Source: Thermus brockianus
Lineage (GTDB): Bacteria; Deinococcota; Deinococci; Deinococcales; Thermaceae
NCBI RefSeq assembly: GCF_001880325.1
Contig: NZ_CP016312.1
Span: 744,001-808,000 of the forward strand
Length of the DNA stretch: 64,000 nt
Direction of reading: 5' to 3'
In this document: piece after piece, positions 50,552 to 59,723 of the stretch
Layout: every line of letters begins with the position of its first letter
Position numbering within the stretch: the stretch's first letter is position 1
The notes under the pieces: model-generated
Told to the model about the DNA's origin: nothing
Seen by the model: the letters and a program-made list of their open reading frames with translations, nothing else
Databases searched by the model: none
Program-made: the position numbers and the translations under genes

Positions 50552-51132
50552 GCGCCATTCCCGTCTTAAACGTGGGCTACCGCTCCACCCATTACTGGCT
50601 CATCGGCCAAGGACCGGCCCGCCTTTTGGTAGACCTGGGCTGGCCTGGCACCTTCGGCGCACTAAAAATGACGCTGCGACGGGTAGGCGTAGACCTAAAG
50701 GAGGTGCGCTTCGGCCTCGCCACCCACTACCACATAGACCACGCAGGCCTGGCCCAGGAGCTCAAGGAGGCGGGGATGACCCTTTTGGTCATGGAAAACC
50801 AGGTGGAGGCCATCCCCCACATGAGGCGCTTCGCCAAACCCCAGGACCGCTACCGCCCCATCCAGGGGGTGGGCAACCGCTTACTTTCCTTCACCGAAAG
50901 TCGGGCCTTCCTGGCCTCCTTGGGCATCCCAGGGGAGATTCTGCCCACCCCAGGGCACACAGACCACTGCGTTTCCCTTCTGCTGGACGACGGCCGGGCC
51001 TTCACCGGGGACCTACCTCCGGAAGAGGGAGCCTGGGATAACCCTGTGGCTCAACAAAGCTGGGCCTCCCTCCGGGCCAAGGGCGCCCGCCTCGTTTACC
51101 CGGGCCACGGGCCAGTACGCCCCTTAGACTAG
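50548..51132 (+). CDS. MBL-fold metal-dependent hydrolase
   Basis: 194 residues. The metal motif is THYHIDHAG (HxHxDH), with further ligands His in PTPGHTDHCV, Asp in AFTGDLPP and His in VYPGHGPV. Small cytoplasmic member close to glyoxalase II-like hydrolases; proximity to mgsA suggests detoxification of methylglyoxal-derived thioesters as one guess, not demonstrated. GTG start overlaps mazG. Confidence 0.85.
   Translation: MSAIPVLNVGYRSTHYWLIGQGPARLLVDLGWPGTFGALKMTLRRVGVDLKEVRFGLATHYHIDHAGLAQELKEAGMTLLVMENQVEAIPHMRRFAKPQDRYRPIQGVGNRLLSFTESRAFLASLGIPGEILPTPGHTDHCVSLLLDDGRAFTGDLPPEEGAWDNPVAQQSWASLRAKGARLVYPGHGPVRPLD
51125..51130 (+). promoter_or_regulatory. -10 element of the second ABC exporter
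   Basis: TAGACT at 51125-51130, across the stop codon of the MBL gene and six bases before ATG 51137. Confidence 0.4.
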
Positions 51133-51136
51133 GGCC

Positions 51137-52039
51137 ATGGAACCCCTCCTTTGGGCCCAAGGGCTTGTGAAGCGCTTCGGGGCTCTCTTCGCCGTGCGCC
51201 GCGTAAGCCTCGCCCTCCGCCCCGGCGAGGTCCTGGCCTTCTTGGGCAAGAACGGGGCCGGCAAGACCACCACGGTGAAGATGCTGGCAAGCCTCCTCCT
51301 GCCCGACGAGGGGGAGGTGCGCCTCTTGGGCCAGGACCCCTTCCAGAACCCTTGGGCCCTCCGCCACCTGGGGGCGGTGCTGGAGGGAAACCGCAACGTG
51401 TACTGGCGGCTTACCCCCTTGGAAAACCTGGTCTATTTCGGGGTGGCCCGGGGGCTCCGGCTTGGGACCGCCAGGAAGCGGGCCCTGGCCCTCTTGGAAG
51501 AGTACGGCCTCTTGGAAAAGGCCCACACCGAGGTGCGCCACCTCTCCCGGGGCATGCAGCAAAAACTGGCCCTCCTCCAAGCCCTTATCCACGACCCCGA
51601 GGTGCTCCTTTTGGACGAGCCCACCCTGGGACTGGACGTGGAAACCGCCCTTTTGGTGCGGGAAAAGGTTCGCGCCCTGGCCCAAAGCGGCAAGGCCATC
51701 CTCCTCACCACCCACCAGCTGGAGGTGGCCGAGGCCCTGGCGGACCGCATTGCCATCATCCACCGGGGGGAGGTGGTGCTGGAGGAGGAAAAGGGCGCCC
51801 TCCTCGCCCGCTTCGCCGGGGACCACTATGTGCTGGAGGTGGAAGGCCCCCTCCCAGGGGCTGTGCTCGCCCGGCTCCGGGCCTTGGGGGTGGAGGGGGA
51901 AGGGCCTTTCCTCTTTCGGGGAGATGGGGAGGCCCTTTGGGCCGTGCTGGATGCCCTAAAACCCCTTCCCCTCAAGCGCGTGGCCAAGGCGGAAGCGGAT
52001 CTTTTGGAGATTTTCTTAAAGGTGGTGGGCCATGCTTGA
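51137..52039 (+). CDS. ABC transporter ATP-binding protein
   Basis: 300 residues. Walker A LGKNGAGKTTTVKMLASL, signature HLSRGMQQKLALLQAL (LSRGM, an exporter-type variant), Walker B VLLLDEPTLGLDVETA, switch His in LTTHQLEVAEALADRI. The N-terminus has LVKRFGALFAVRRVSLALRP. Followed by ABC-2 permease gene with an eight-base overlap, so a complete exporter of the NatA/CcmA type; C-terminal 80 residues are an extension of unknown ligand binding. Confidence 0.92.
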   Translation: MEPLLWAQGLVKRFGALFAVRRVSLALRPGEVLAFLGKNGAGKTTTVKMLASLLLPDEGEVRLLGQDPFQNPWALRHLGAVLEGNRNVYWRLTPLENLVYFGVARGLRLGTARKRALALLEEYGLLEKAHTEVRHLSRGMQQKLALLQALIHDPEVLLLDEPTLGLDVETALLVREKVRALAQSGKAILLTTHQLEVAEALADRIAIIHRGEVVLEEEKGALLARFAGDHYVLEVEGPLPGAVLARLRALGVEGEGPFLFRGDGEALWAVLDALKPLPLKRVAKAEADLLEIFLKVVGHA

Positions 52040-52784
52040 ACTCTTCCTGGCCGAGTTTTGGCGAAGCCTCCTTTACCTCCGCCGCTACCCCTTGGAGCTC
52101 TTGGGAGCGGTGGTCACGCTAAGCCTTATCTTCTACCTCCTCTTCCTGGGCGCCCGCTTCCTGGCAGGGCCGGGCGCGGAGTTCGGGGGCAGGCTGGAAG
52201 CGGTCCTGGTGGGCTACCTCCTTTGGACCTTCACCCTATCCGCCTATAACGGCATTTCCTTCGGCCTCATGGAGGAAGCCCAGACGGGTACCCTGGAACA
52301 GGTCTTCCTCACCCCCTATGGGCCCATCCCCCTCTTTCTGGTGCGGAACCTGGCGGGGCTCCTTTCCCAGGGCCTCCTGGTCTTCCTCATCGCCCTGGTG
52401 CTCATGGCCCTCACCGGGGCCCGCCTCGCCTTCGCCCCTGGGGTGGTCCTCCCCTTCCTGGCGGTGCTCTTGGGCGGCTACGGCCTCGGCTTCGCCATGG
52501 GGAGCCTTGCCCTCCTCTACAAGCGGGTGGGGCAGGTTCTGGGGCTTTCCCAGTTCCTCCTCCTTTTCCTCCTCCAGGCCCCGGGCCAGGGGCTTTTCGC
52601 CCTCCTCCCCTTGGCCCCGGGGGCGGCTTTGGCCCGGAGGATGCTGGCGGAAGGCGCCCCCCTGGACCCCGCCGCTTTAGGCCTTGCCTTCCTCAACGGG
52701 CTCGCCTATATGGGCTTAGGCATCCTCCTCTTCCGGCAGGCGGTGCGCCGGGCCAAAAGGCTAGGGCTTCTCCATGGCTACTAG
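52032..52784 (+). CDS. ABC-2 type permease
   Basis: 250 residues, six membrane helices. The N-terminus LAEFWRSLLYLRRYPLELLG and the coupling segment SFGLMEEAQTGTLEQVFLTP are typical of ABC-2 permeases. A C-terminal amphipathic end ([17 protein letters not shown]) follows the last helix. It pairs with the ATPase gene before it and overlaps the MFS gene by 11 bases. Confidence 0.88.
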   Translation: MLELFLAEFWRSLLYLRRYPLELLGAVVTLSLIFYLLFLGARFLAGPGAEFGGRLEAVLVGYLLWTFTLSAYNGISFGLMEEAQTGTLEQVFLTPYGPIPLFLVRNLAGLLSQGLLVFLIALVLMALTGARLAFAPGVVLPFLAVLLGGYGLGFAMGSLALLYKRVGQVLGLSQFLLLFLLQAPGQGLFALLPLAPGAALARRMLAEGAPLDPAALGLAFLNGLAYMGLGILLFRQAVRRAKRLGLLHGY

Positions 52785-53844
52785 GGCCCTCCTCCTCGCC
52801 CTGGGGCCCGGGGTGGCCCTGGGCCTTGGGCGCTTCGCCTACGCCCTAGTCCTTCCCCTTATGCAGGCCACCTGGGGGCTTTCCTACGCCCAGGCGGGGC
52901 TTTTGGGCAGCGCCAACACCCTGGGCTACTTCCTCGGAGCCCTCTTTAGCCACCGCCTTTTGGGCTGGCTCGGCTACCGAAGGGGGTTTTTCCTGGCCCT
53001 CCTCCTCCAAGGAGGGGTCCTTGCCCTCACCGGGGCCGGGGGCTACCCCCTGGCCTTTGGCCTAAGGCTTCTCCAGGGCGTGCTTGGGGCCTTGGTCTTC
53101 GTGGGCGGGGCTGCCCTGCTCATGGCCCTGGGGGGCACGGGCCGGGCTTTGGGCGCCTACTACGGCGGGGTGGGGCTGGGGATCCTTCTCGCCCCCTGGT
53201 TCCTTTGGGGTGCGGAAACGCCGGGGGCGGCCTTTTTCCGGCTTGGCCTTGGGTCCCTTCTCCTCTCCCTGGCCCCCCTGATGGCCTGGGGTGTCCTGAA
53301 AGAGCCCCCACCCCCCGCCCGGGGGGAAGGAAGCCTCAGACCTATCCTCCCCCTTCTTCTGGCCTACGGCCTCTACGGGGCCGGGTACATCGGCTACATG
53401 ACCTTCGTGACCACGGCGGTGGGGAACTGGACCCTGCTTTTCACCCTCCTCAGCGTGGGCGCCCTCCTCACGGGGGTGGTCTGGGGCCCCTGGGTGGAGC
53501 GGGTGGGAGGCAGGAGGGGGTTATTCCACGTGCTCCTGGTGCTCTTTTTGGGAAGCCTACCCCCCCTTGCCCAAGGGCTTCCCGGCCTGAGCGCCTTCCT
53601 CTTTGGCCTGGCCTTTTTGGGGGTCATCACCGCCATTACCCAGGCCTTCCGCGCCCTTCTTCCCCCTTCCGCCTGGCCTAGGGCCATGGGGCTTTCCACG
53701 GCGGCCTTCGCCCTGGGCCAAGCCCTGGGCCCCACCCTGGCAGGCCTGGGGGCCGAGGCCCTGGGCCGGGGGGAGGGGGCTTTGTGGGTGGCCAGCGGCC
53801 TCCTGGCCCTGGCCCTCCTCCCTGCCTGGCCTCAGAGGCCGTAA
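52774..53844 (+). CDS. MFS transporter, YbfB/YjiJ type
   Basis: 356 residues, twelve helices. The N-terminal [20 protein letters not shown] plus [20 protein letters not shown] is the signature of the YbfB/YjiJ group. [20 protein letters not shown] marks the second-half loop. Substrate unknown. Its last 13 bases overlap the end of the carboxypeptidase gene on the other strand. Confidence 0.88.
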   Translation: MATRALLLALGPGVALGLGRFAYALVLPLMQATWGLSYAQAGLLGSANTLGYFLGALFSHRLLGWLGYRRGFFLALLLQGGVLALTGAGGYPLAFGLRLLQGVLGALVFVGGAALLMALGGTGRALGAYYGGVGLGILLAPWFLWGAETPGAAFFRLGLGSLLLSLAPLMAWGVLKEPPPPARGEGSLRPILPLLLAYGLYGAGYIGYMTFVTTAVGNWTLLFTLLSVGALLTGVVWGPWVERVGGRRGLFHVLLVLFLGSLPPLAQGLPGLSAFLFGLAFLGVITAITQAFRALLPPSAWPRAMGLSTAAFALGQALGPTLAGLGAEALGRGEGALWVASGLLALALLPAWPQRP

Positions 53845-55367
53845 AGGGCGGCGAACTTGCGCTCCAGGTAGGCGAGGAAGGGCTTGGCGCTCGGTGCCTT
53901 CCCGGTCACCCGTTCCACCAGGGCCTTGGGGCGGAAACGGCTTCCCTCGGCGTGGATCTTCGCCCGGCTCCAGTCCAAAAAGGGGCGGAACTCCCCCCGG
54001 GCAAAGAGGGGCTCCAAGGCCCCAAGCTCCGCCTCCGCCTGGCTGAAGAACTGGGCGGCGTAGAGGTTGCCCAGGGTATAGGTGGGAAAGTAGCCGAAAA
54101 GCCCCCCGGACCAGTGGACGTCCTGCATGACCCCGTCCTTGTAGTCCTTGGGCGCTACCCCCAGGTAGGCCCGGTACTTCTCCGCCCAGGCCTCGGGGAG
54201 GTCCTCCAGGGCAAGCTCGCCACGGAAAAGGGCCACCTCCAGCTCCAGGCGCACCAGGATGTGGAGGTTGTAGGTGACCTCGTCCGCCTCCACCCGGATC
54301 AGGGAAGGCTCCACGGCGTTCACGGCGAAGTGGAACTCCTCCAGGCGCACGTCGGCAAGGCTGGGGAAGACCTCCTTCGCCCGGGGGAAGAAGCGCTCCC
54401 AGAAGCCCAGGGAGCGGCCCACCAGGTTCTCCCAGGTGCGGCTTTGCGACTCGTGCACCCCCAAGGAGACCGCCTCCCCCCTGGGGGTGCCCCAGTGCTC
54501 CTTGGGCAGGCCCTGCTCGTAGAGGGCGTGGCCCATCTCGTGCAGGGTGCCGAAGATGCCGGCGTTGAAAAAGTCCTCAAAGTACCGGGTGGTGATGCGC
54601 ACGTCCCCGGGGCCGATGGAGATCTCAAAGGGGTGGGCCGTGGGGTCTAGGCGGCCGGCCTCGAGGTCATACCCACACGCCTGAAGGAGCTCTAGGGCAA
54701 AGGCCCGCTGGGCCTCCTTGGGGTAGTGGCGGTGGAGGATCTCCGTCCTGGGCCGCTTGGTACTACCCTGGATGCGGTCTAGAAGTCCCCGCAGACCTTC
54801 CCTGAGCTCGGCGAAGAGGGGTAGGAGCTCCGCCACGCGCATCCCCGGCTCATAGCCGTCCAGAAGGGCATCGTAGACCTCCCCGTAAGGCGGGTCCCCG
54901 GGGGCGGAAGGAAGGCTATAGAGGATTTGCGCCTTTTCCTGGGTGAGGGAGAAAACCCGCTTCAGGTAGGGGAGAAAACCTTGCCAATCGTTGCGGGGCC
55001 TCGCCTCTTCCCAGAAGCTCTCGCTTTCGCTTTCCGCCTGGGCGAGCTCCACGGCGAGCCTTTCGGGAATCGCCCGGGCCCTCTCGTAGGCCTGGCGCCA
55101 CTCCCGCACGTTCACCGCCGCATCCGAATAGGGGTCCTGCACCAGGCTCGTGCCCTCCACCTTCTCCAACCACCCCCCGATGCGGGGGTCGGTCATGCGC
55201 TGGTGGAGGAGCCGGGCCAAGGCGGCCATCTGCCTGGCCCGGTGCTCGTGCCCCTTCTTGGGGATCATGGTGCGCTGGTCCCAAGCGGCCAAGGCCCCCA
55301 AGGAGGCCAGGTAGGCGGTTTCCCTTTGGAACTCCAGAAGGTGCTGGTAAGCGGTTTCCGGCGTCAC
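53832..55367 (-). CDS. M32 thermostable carboxypeptidase (Taq type)
   Basis: 511 residues, the size of carboxypeptidase Taq. The zinc motif HEMGH is at residues 276-280 ([17 protein letters not shown]) with the third ligand Glu in [35 protein letters not shown] and [22 protein letters not shown] are family-conserved. It removes C-terminal residues with broad specificity except Pro. Cytoplasmic, no leader. Single gene on its strand. Confidence 0.95.
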   Translation of the reverse strand: MTPETAYQHLLEFQRETAYLASLGALAAWDQRTMIPKKGHEHRARQMAALARLLHQRMTDPRIGGWLEKVEGTSLVQDPYSDAAVNVREWRQAYERARAIPERLAVELAQAESESESFWEEARPRNDWQGFLPYLKRVFSLTQEKAQILYSLPSAPGDPPYGEVYDALLDGYEPGMRVAELLPLFAELREGLRGLLDRIQGSTKRPRTEILHRHYPKEAQRAFALELLQACGYDLEAGRLDPTAHPFEISIGPGDVRITTRYFEDFFNAGIFGTLHEMGHALYEQGLPKEHWGTPRGEAVSLGVHESQSRTWENLVGRSLGFWERFFPRAKEVFPSLADVRLEEFHFAVNAVEPSLIRVEADEVTYNLHILVRLELEVALFRGELALEDLPEAWAEKYRAYLGVAPKDYKDGVMQDVHWSGGLFGYFPTYTLGNLYAAQFFSQAEAELGALEPLFARGEFRPFLDWSRAKIHAEGSRFRPKALVERVTGKAPSAKPFLAYLERKFAALYGL

Positions 55368-55455
55368 GGGAGCATCCTACACCGGGCGGATGAAAGCTTT
55401 GCGAAGGAGCCCTCCATCCCCCGTATCCTCCCCCGACCCCAAGTCGCCCATTCCG

Positions 55456-55461
55456 TAAAAT
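55456..55461 (+). promoter_or_regulatory. -10 element of pilD
   Basis: TAAAAT at 55456-55461 ends six bases before ATG 55468; CCGACC at 55433-55438 with a 17-base spacer is a weak -35 match. Confidence 0.45.
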
Positions 55462-55467
55462 GCCCCC

Positions 55468-56538
55468 ATGTGGCCCCTTCTCGCCCTGGTCTTGGGTCTG
55501 GTGGTGGGCTCTTTCCTCAACGTGGTCATCCACCGCCTGCCCAAGGGGGAGTCCATCGTCTTCCCCCCCTCCCGGTGCCCTTCCTGCGGGCGCCGGCTCG
55601 CCCCCATGGACCTCATTCCCGTGGTCTCCTACCTGGCCCTTAGGGGACGGTGCCGGTACTGCAACGAGCCCATAAGCCCCCGCTACCCCCTGGTGGAGGG
55701 GCTCACCGGGGGGCTTTTCCTCCTCGCTGCCCTCTTCTACCCTCCCTCGTGGGAGGCCCTCTGGGTCTTCGCCTTCTTGGCCCTCCTGGTGGCCCTAAGC
55801 TTCATTGACCTGGACACCTTTGAACTCCCCGACGCCCTCACCTACGGCCTCCTCCTCCTGGGGCTCGCCTCCGCCTGGCTCCTCTCCTTCCCCCTCCCCT
55901 TCCGGGAAGCCCTGGACGGGGCCCTTCTGGCGGCGGGGGGGCTTGGGCTCATCGCCGGCTACGCCAACCTCTTCCTGAGGCGCTTCCAAGAGGGCCGGGC
56001 GGAGGTGCCCGTGGGCCCCCACCAGGTGCACATGGCGGCCCTTTTCGGGGCGCTTTTGGGCCCCGGGGTGGGGATGGCCCTGGCCTTCCTCACCTGGGCC
56101 CTTTCCGCCCGGACGGGGAAGCCCGTGGTCCTCCCCGACCGCCTCACCCTGCCCCTTCTGCCCCTCGCCCTCCTCCTCGCCCCCATCCTGGGCCTGGACT
56201 TCCTCCTAAGCCTTAAGGGGGCCCTCCTCGCCGCCGGGGGCCTGGCCCTGGCGGGGGGGCTTTACTGGGCCTTCCGGCCGGCGCCGGAGGGCGAGGAAGA
56301 GGAACCTGTGGCCATGGGCTACGGGGACGTGAAGCTTTTGGGCGCCCTAGGGGCTTGGCTTGGGCCCTACGCCTTCTTGGCCCTTTTCCTCGGGGTCTTC
56401 GCCGGGGCGGTGGTGGGCCTTCTCCTCCGCCAGCGGAAAATCCCCTTTGGCCCCTATCTGGCCCTTGGAGGGGTGGTGGCCTTCTTCTTTGGAGAACCCC
56501 TGTGGCGGGCCTACCTGGCCTGGCTTGGGCTCGGCTAG
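55468..56538 (+). CDS. pilD: type IV prepilin peptidase / N-methyltransferase
   Basis: 356 residues. N-terminal SFLNVVIHRLPKGESIVFPP, the zinc pairs Cys37-Cys40 and Cys62-Cys65 of the methyltransferase part, then membrane helices with aspartyl-protease motifs SFIDLDTFELPD and MGYGDVKLLGALGAWLG. It processes and N-methylates type IV pilins, needed for twitching and natural competence in Thermus. Somewhat longer than E. coli GspO because of extra central helices. Confidence 0.94.
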   Translation: MWPLLALVLGLVVGSFLNVVIHRLPKGESIVFPPSRCPSCGRRLAPMDLIPVVSYLALRGRCRYCNEPISPRYPLVEGLTGGLFLLAALFYPPSWEALWVFAFLALLVALSFIDLDTFELPDALTYGLLLLGLASAWLLSFPLPFREALDGALLAAGGLGLIAGYANLFLRRFQEGRAEVPVGPHQVHMAALFGALLGPGVGMALAFLTWALSARTGKPVVLPDRLTLPLLPLALLLAPILGLDFLLSLKGALLAAGGLALAGGLYWAFRPAPEGEEEEPVAMGYGDVKLLGALGAWLGPYAFLALFLGVFAGAVVGLLLRQRKIPFGPYLALGGVVAFFFGEPLWRAYLAWLGLG

Positions 56539-56563
56539 GGGGCGCTTGCGCCCGGGATGCCAA

Positions 56564-56585
56564 GCCCCTATCTTAAAATAGGGGC
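56564..56585. repeat. 8-bp inverted repeat upstream of the DUF2939 gene
   Basis: GCCCCTAT (56564-56571), loop CTTAAA, ATAGGGGC (56578-56585). TAAAAT at 56574-56579 inside it could be a -10 box, so the repeat may be an operator or the pilD terminator. GGGCGCTTGCGCCC at 56540-56553 is a second small hairpin directly after pilD. Confidence 0.5.
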
Positions 56586-56620
56586 AAACTAAAGACGCTC
56601 CCCATGGAGGGAAAACGCGT

Positions 56621-57118
56621 ATGAGGAAACCCGTTTGGATTGCCCTTCTGGGCCTCGTCCTGATAGCCGCGGGTTTGGGCGCGTACCTCTGGGCCTCGCC
56701 CTACCTCTTCCTCCGAGAGCTGCAGGAGGCCATCCTGGCGGGCGACCGGGCCCGCTTAGAGCGGATGGTGGACTTTCCCCGGGTGCGGGAAGGGCTAAAG
56801 GCCCAGATCAACGCCCAGCTGCTTAAGGAACTGGAAAAGACCCAAGACCCCTTTGCCGGCCTGGGCTACGTTTTCGCCGCTGGCCTGATCAACGCCTTTG
56901 TGGACGCCTTCCTCACCCCCGAGGGGCTTGCCGCTATCGGCACGGGCGCCGAACCCGGCCAGGCCCCCAAGGAGGAGGTGCGGAACTGGCGGCTGAAGTA
57001 CCAGGACTTCCGCACCGCCTACATCCACCACCCGAACGACCCCCAAAGCCGCCTTTACCTGGAGCGGCAAGGGCTTTTCGGGTGGAGGGTGGTGCGGATA
57101 GACCTGCCCCCCGAGTAG
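56621..57118 (+). CDS. DUF2939-family membrane-anchored protein
   Basis: 165 residues. One N-terminal membrane anchor (VWIALLGLVLIAAGLGAYLW) followed by the DUF2939 pattern SPYLFLRELQEAILAGDRAR, LERMVDFPRVREGLKAQINA and a C-terminal beta part. GGAGGG 12 bases upstream supports ATG 56621. The family is found in proteobacteria and Thermus without known function. Placed between pilD and a nitroreductase; no functional link evident. Confidence 0.75.
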   Translation: MRKPVWIALLGLVLIAAGLGAYLWASPYLFLRELQEAILAGDRARLERMVDFPRVREGLKAQINAQLLKELEKTQDPFAGLGYVFAAGLINAFVDAFLTPEGLAAIGTGAEPGQAPKEEVRNWRLKYQDFRTAYIHHPNDPQSRLYLERQGLFGWRVVRIDLPPE

Positions 57119-57124
57119 TATCCT
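57119..57124 (+). promoter_or_regulatory. -10 element of the nitroreductase gene
   Basis: TATCCT at 57119-57124, seven bases before GTG 57132, directly after the DUF2939 stop codon. Confidence 0.4.
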
Positions 57125-57131
57125 GGCCTCC

Positions 57132-58051
57132 GTGGACCTTTTGCCCGTCCTCGCCCAAAGGCGGAGCGTCCGCCGCTTCAAGCCCGTACCCATCCCCGAG
57201 GAAGACCTAGACCGGCTCCTCTTCGCCCTGCAGCGCGCCCCCACGGACGCCAGCGCCCAACTCTACTCCGTCATCCGGGTCAAGGACCCCGGGCTCCGGG
57301 ACGAGATCGCCAGGCTTTCCGGGGAGCAGGAGCACATCCGGCAGGCGGCGGAGTTCTTCGTCCTCCTTGCCGATATCCACCGCCTGGAAAGGCTCCTCGC
57401 CCACCGGGGCCAGGCCATGGCCTCCTGGCCCAGGACCGCCCTCCACTTCGCCATCCTGGACGCGGGGCTTGCCGGGGCCTACCTGGCCCTCACGGCGGAG
57501 GCCTTGGGGTATGGGGTCTGCTTCATCGGTGGGGTGCTGAACGGGATAGAGGCCCTCCTGGACCTCCTCAAGCTTCCCCCAGGGGTCCTGCCCGTGGCGG
57601 GGCTCGCCGTGGGCGTGCCCGACGAGGAAGGCCCCCCGAGGCCCAGGCTTCCCCGGGAGCTGGTGGTCCACGAGGACCAGTACCGCCCCTACACCGAAGA
57701 GGACCTGGAACGGGCCTACCAGGCCATGGCCCCCTACAGCCGGGTGGGGGACTGGAACCGAGTGCTAAGGCGCTACTTCGCCCAAGGGGGACCATGGAGG
57801 AACGGGAAAGGCCCTATGGCCGGGCGGCGAGCCGCCAGGGCTTTGACCCCGACCTGCCCCAAGGCGCCCGCTTCTACTCCTTCGGGGCCCTCTTGGAGGA
57901 GGCCTTGGCCGAGGCCCGGGGGGTCCTCTTCCGCCCGGGCGAGGCCTGGCTGGAGCGGGAAGCCGAGGCCTTCCGGGGCGAAGGGAAGCCCGCGGAAGCC
58001 CTCCTCACCGCCCTAAGGAAGGCGAGGGGAGAGATCCCCGGCTGGCCCTAG
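57132..58051 (+). CDS. NADPH-dependent nitroreductase-family oxidoreductase, frameshifted
   Basis: FMN-dependent nitroreductase: QRRSVRRFKP at the N-terminus (phosphate-binding Arg), LQRAPTDASAQLYSVIRV, AGLAGAYLALTAEALGYGVC and LPVAGLAVGVPDEEG. The first frame runs into unrelated sequence after YFAQGG; adding one G to the five-G run at 57786-57790 restores TMEERERPYGRAASRQGFDP and a second frame to 58051. Total about 306 residues, close to NfrA-type reductases. Substrate unknown (flavin or nitro/quinone compounds). Sequencing error is likely. Confidence 0.82.
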
Positions 58052-58845
58052 CGCCCCCCTTCCTGGACCACGCGCCTAGCCCCCCGGTAGGCCTTCTGGT
58101 AGAAGGGGGCCTCGAGGCTCTCTATCACCACCCGGCTCCCGTAGCTACTGGCATGGGCGAAGACCCCCCGGCCCAAGTAGATCCCCACGTGGTCCACCTC
58201 CTTGCCCCCAAAGCTGAAGAAGACCAAATCCCCCGGACGCAAGGCATCCACGGGATAGAAGGCTTGGTACTGCTCCTTGCTGGTCCTGGGCAGGGCCACG
58301 CCTAGCTCGGCGTACACCTGGGCCACGAAGGCGGAGCAGTCCAGGGCCAGGGGGGAGTTGGCCCCGTACTTGTAGGGCAGGCCCAGGTAGCGGAGCACCA
58401 CCCGAAGGAGGGGGCTTTCGGGGTTCCATTCCTCTTCGCTTCCCCTTTCCCCCTGGGCCTCTCCCCTCTCCCCTGCCGGCGGGGTGTCTTGGGCTTTGGC
58501 GGGGAGCCTGAGGACCTGCCCCACCTTGAGCTCGGGGGAGGCGAGGCCGTTTAGGCGCATGAGCTCCTCCACCGTGGTCCCGTAGCGCCGGGCCAAGGCG
58601 TAAAGGGTCTCCCCCGGGGCCACCACGTGGGTCGGGGAAGCGGGGCCCTCCCCTGGCCTCACCCTAAGAACCTGGCCCGGCCGGATGAGGAAGCTCTCTA
58701 GCCCATTGAGCCGCATGAGCTCTTCCACCGTGGTCCCGTAGCGCCGGGCGATGGAGAAGAGGGTGTCCCCGGGGGCCACCAGGTGCGTGGCCTCTTGGGC
58801 GAAGGCCCAAAGGAGAAAGGCCACGGCCAAGAGGAAACGGGGCAT
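58048..58845 (-). CDS. LysM-LysM-NlpC/P60 peptidoglycan endopeptidase
   Basis: 265 residues. Signal peptide (MPRFLLAVAFLLWAFAQ), two LysM repeats of ~45 residues (THLVAPGDTLFSIARRYGTT and THVVAPGETLYALARRYGTT, with intact RLNGL cores), a short linker and a C-terminal NlpC/P60 domain: catalytic Cys in LALDCSAFVAQVYAELG, His in KEVDHVGIYLG, third polar residue His in FAHASSYG. It cleaves muropeptide stems. TAAAAT six bases before ATG marks the promoter. Confidence 0.93.
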   Translation of the reverse strand: MPRFLLAVAFLLWAFAQEATHLVAPGDTLFSIARRYGTTVEELMRLNGLESFLIRPGQVLRVRPGEGPASPTHVVAPGETLYALARRYGTTVEELMRLNGLASPELKVGQVLRLPAKAQDTPPAGERGEAQGERGSEEEWNPESPLLRVVLRYLGLPYKYGANSPLALDCSAFVAQVYAELGVALPRTSKEQYQAFYPVDALRPGDLVFFSFGGKEVDHVGIYLGRGVFAHASSYGSRVVIESLEAPFYQKAYRGARRVVQEGGR

Positions 58846-58851
58846 GGAGCC

Positions 58852-58857
58852 ATTTTA
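58852..58857 (-). promoter_or_regulatory. -10 element of the NlpC/P60 gene
   Basis: TAAAAT on the minus strand (58857-58852) ends six bases before ATG 58845. Confidence 0.5.
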
Positions 58858-58894
58858 CCCCGCTGCCCCCTTCCCCTTGGGCGCCGGGGTGTGC

Positions 58895-58900
58895 TAGAAT
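58895..58900 (+). promoter_or_regulatory. extended -10 promoter of tRNA-Trp
   Basis: TGCTAGAAT: TAGAAT at 58895-58900 with TGC before it (extended -10), 11 bases before the tRNA. Confidence 0.55.
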
Positions 58901-58911
58901 CGCCAAGGCGG

Positions 58912-58987
58912 GGGCCGTTAGCTCAATTGGCAGAGCACCGGTCTCCAAAACCGGGGGTTGGAGGTTCGAGTCCTTCACGGCCCGCCA
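58912..58987 (+). tRNA. tRNA-Trp (CCA)
   Basis: 76 nt including encoded CCA (58985-58987). Acceptor GGGCCGT pairs with ACGGCCC, D arm AGCTCAATTGGCAGAGC, anticodon arm CCGGTCTCCAAAACCGG (anticodon CCA) and T arm GGAGGTTCGAGTCCTTC. Followed directly by a terminator hairpin. Confidence 0.97.
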
Positions 58988-58991
58988 GCGC

Positions 58992-59010
58992 GCCCTCCTC
59001 CAAGGAGGGC
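58992..59010 (+). terminator. terminator of tRNA-Trp
   Basis: GCCCTCCT (58992-58999), loop CCA, AGGAGGGC (59003-59010), followed by GTTCTTGTT: an intrinsic terminator. Confidence 0.8.
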
Positions 59011-59024
59011 GTTCTTGTTCCGCT

Positions 59025-59723
59025 ATGCGCCGCTACCAGGTTCTCATTGTAGGGGCGGGGTTCGCCGGGGCCGAGGCCGCCTGGCACCTGGCCCGGGCCG
59101 GGGTGGAGGTGGGCCTCCTCACCCAGAGCCTGGACTCGGTGATGATGCCCTTCCTCCCCCCAAAGCCCCCTTTCCCCCAGGAAAGCCTTCTGGAAAAGGC
59201 TTACGACCCCCAGGACGAGCGGGTCTGGGCCTTCCACGCCCGGGCCAAGTACCGCCTCGAGGCCGAACCCCACCTCCACCTCTTCCAGGCCACGGCCACG
59301 GGCCTACTCCTGGAGGAAGGGCGGGTGGTGGGGGTGCGGACCTGGGAGGGCCCCCCGGCCCTGGCCGAGCGGGTGGTCCTCGCCGTGGGGAGCTTCCTCG
59401 GGGCGAGGCTTTTCCTGGGCGAGGTGGAGGAGGAGGCGGGAAGGCTTTCGGAGGCCAGCTACCCCGACCTCTTTGAGGAACTGAAAGCCCTGGGCTTCCG
59501 CTTCGTGGAACGGGAGGGCGCGGTCCCGGAAACCCCCACCACCCCCGGCTACCGGGTGCGCTACCACGCCTTCCACCCGGAGGAGTGGGAAGCGGAAACC
59601 TTCCGCCTCCAGCGCCTAGCGGGGCTCTACGCCGTGGGGCTTTGCGTGCGGGAAGGGGACTACGCCTGCATGAGCCAGGAGGGGAAGCGCCTTGCCGAGC
59701 ACCTTCTCCATGAGCTTGGGTAG
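59025..59723 (+). CDS. GidA-like stand-alone FAD-binding protein
   Basis: 232 residues. N-terminal Rossmann dinucleotide site YQVLIVGAGFAGAEAAWHLA and GidA-like LFQATATGLLLEEGRVVGVR, VVLAVGSFLGARLFLG, then AGLYAVGLCVREGDYACMSQ near the C-terminus. It corresponds to the FAD part of MnmG/TrmFO without the tRNA-modification domains, a short form I recognise from Thermus whose function is unknown. Its 3' end overlaps mutY on the other strand by 108 bases. Confidence 0.82.
   Translation: MRRYQVLIVGAGFAGAEAAWHLARAGVEVGLLTQSLDSVMMPFLPPKPPFPQESLLEKAYDPQDERVWAFHARAKYRLEAEPHLHLFQATATGLLLEEGRVVGVRTWEGPPALAERVVLAVGSFLGARLFLGEVEEEAGRLSEASYPDLFEELKALGFRFVEREGAVPETPTTPGYRVRYHAFHPEEWEAETFRLQRLAGLYAVGLCVREGDYACMSQEGKRLAEHLLHELG

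Noticed and set aside
54916-55533. 205-codon frame beside the M32 carboxypeptidase
   Set aside because: Shifted-frame shadow of the carboxypeptidase N-terminus extending into pilD.
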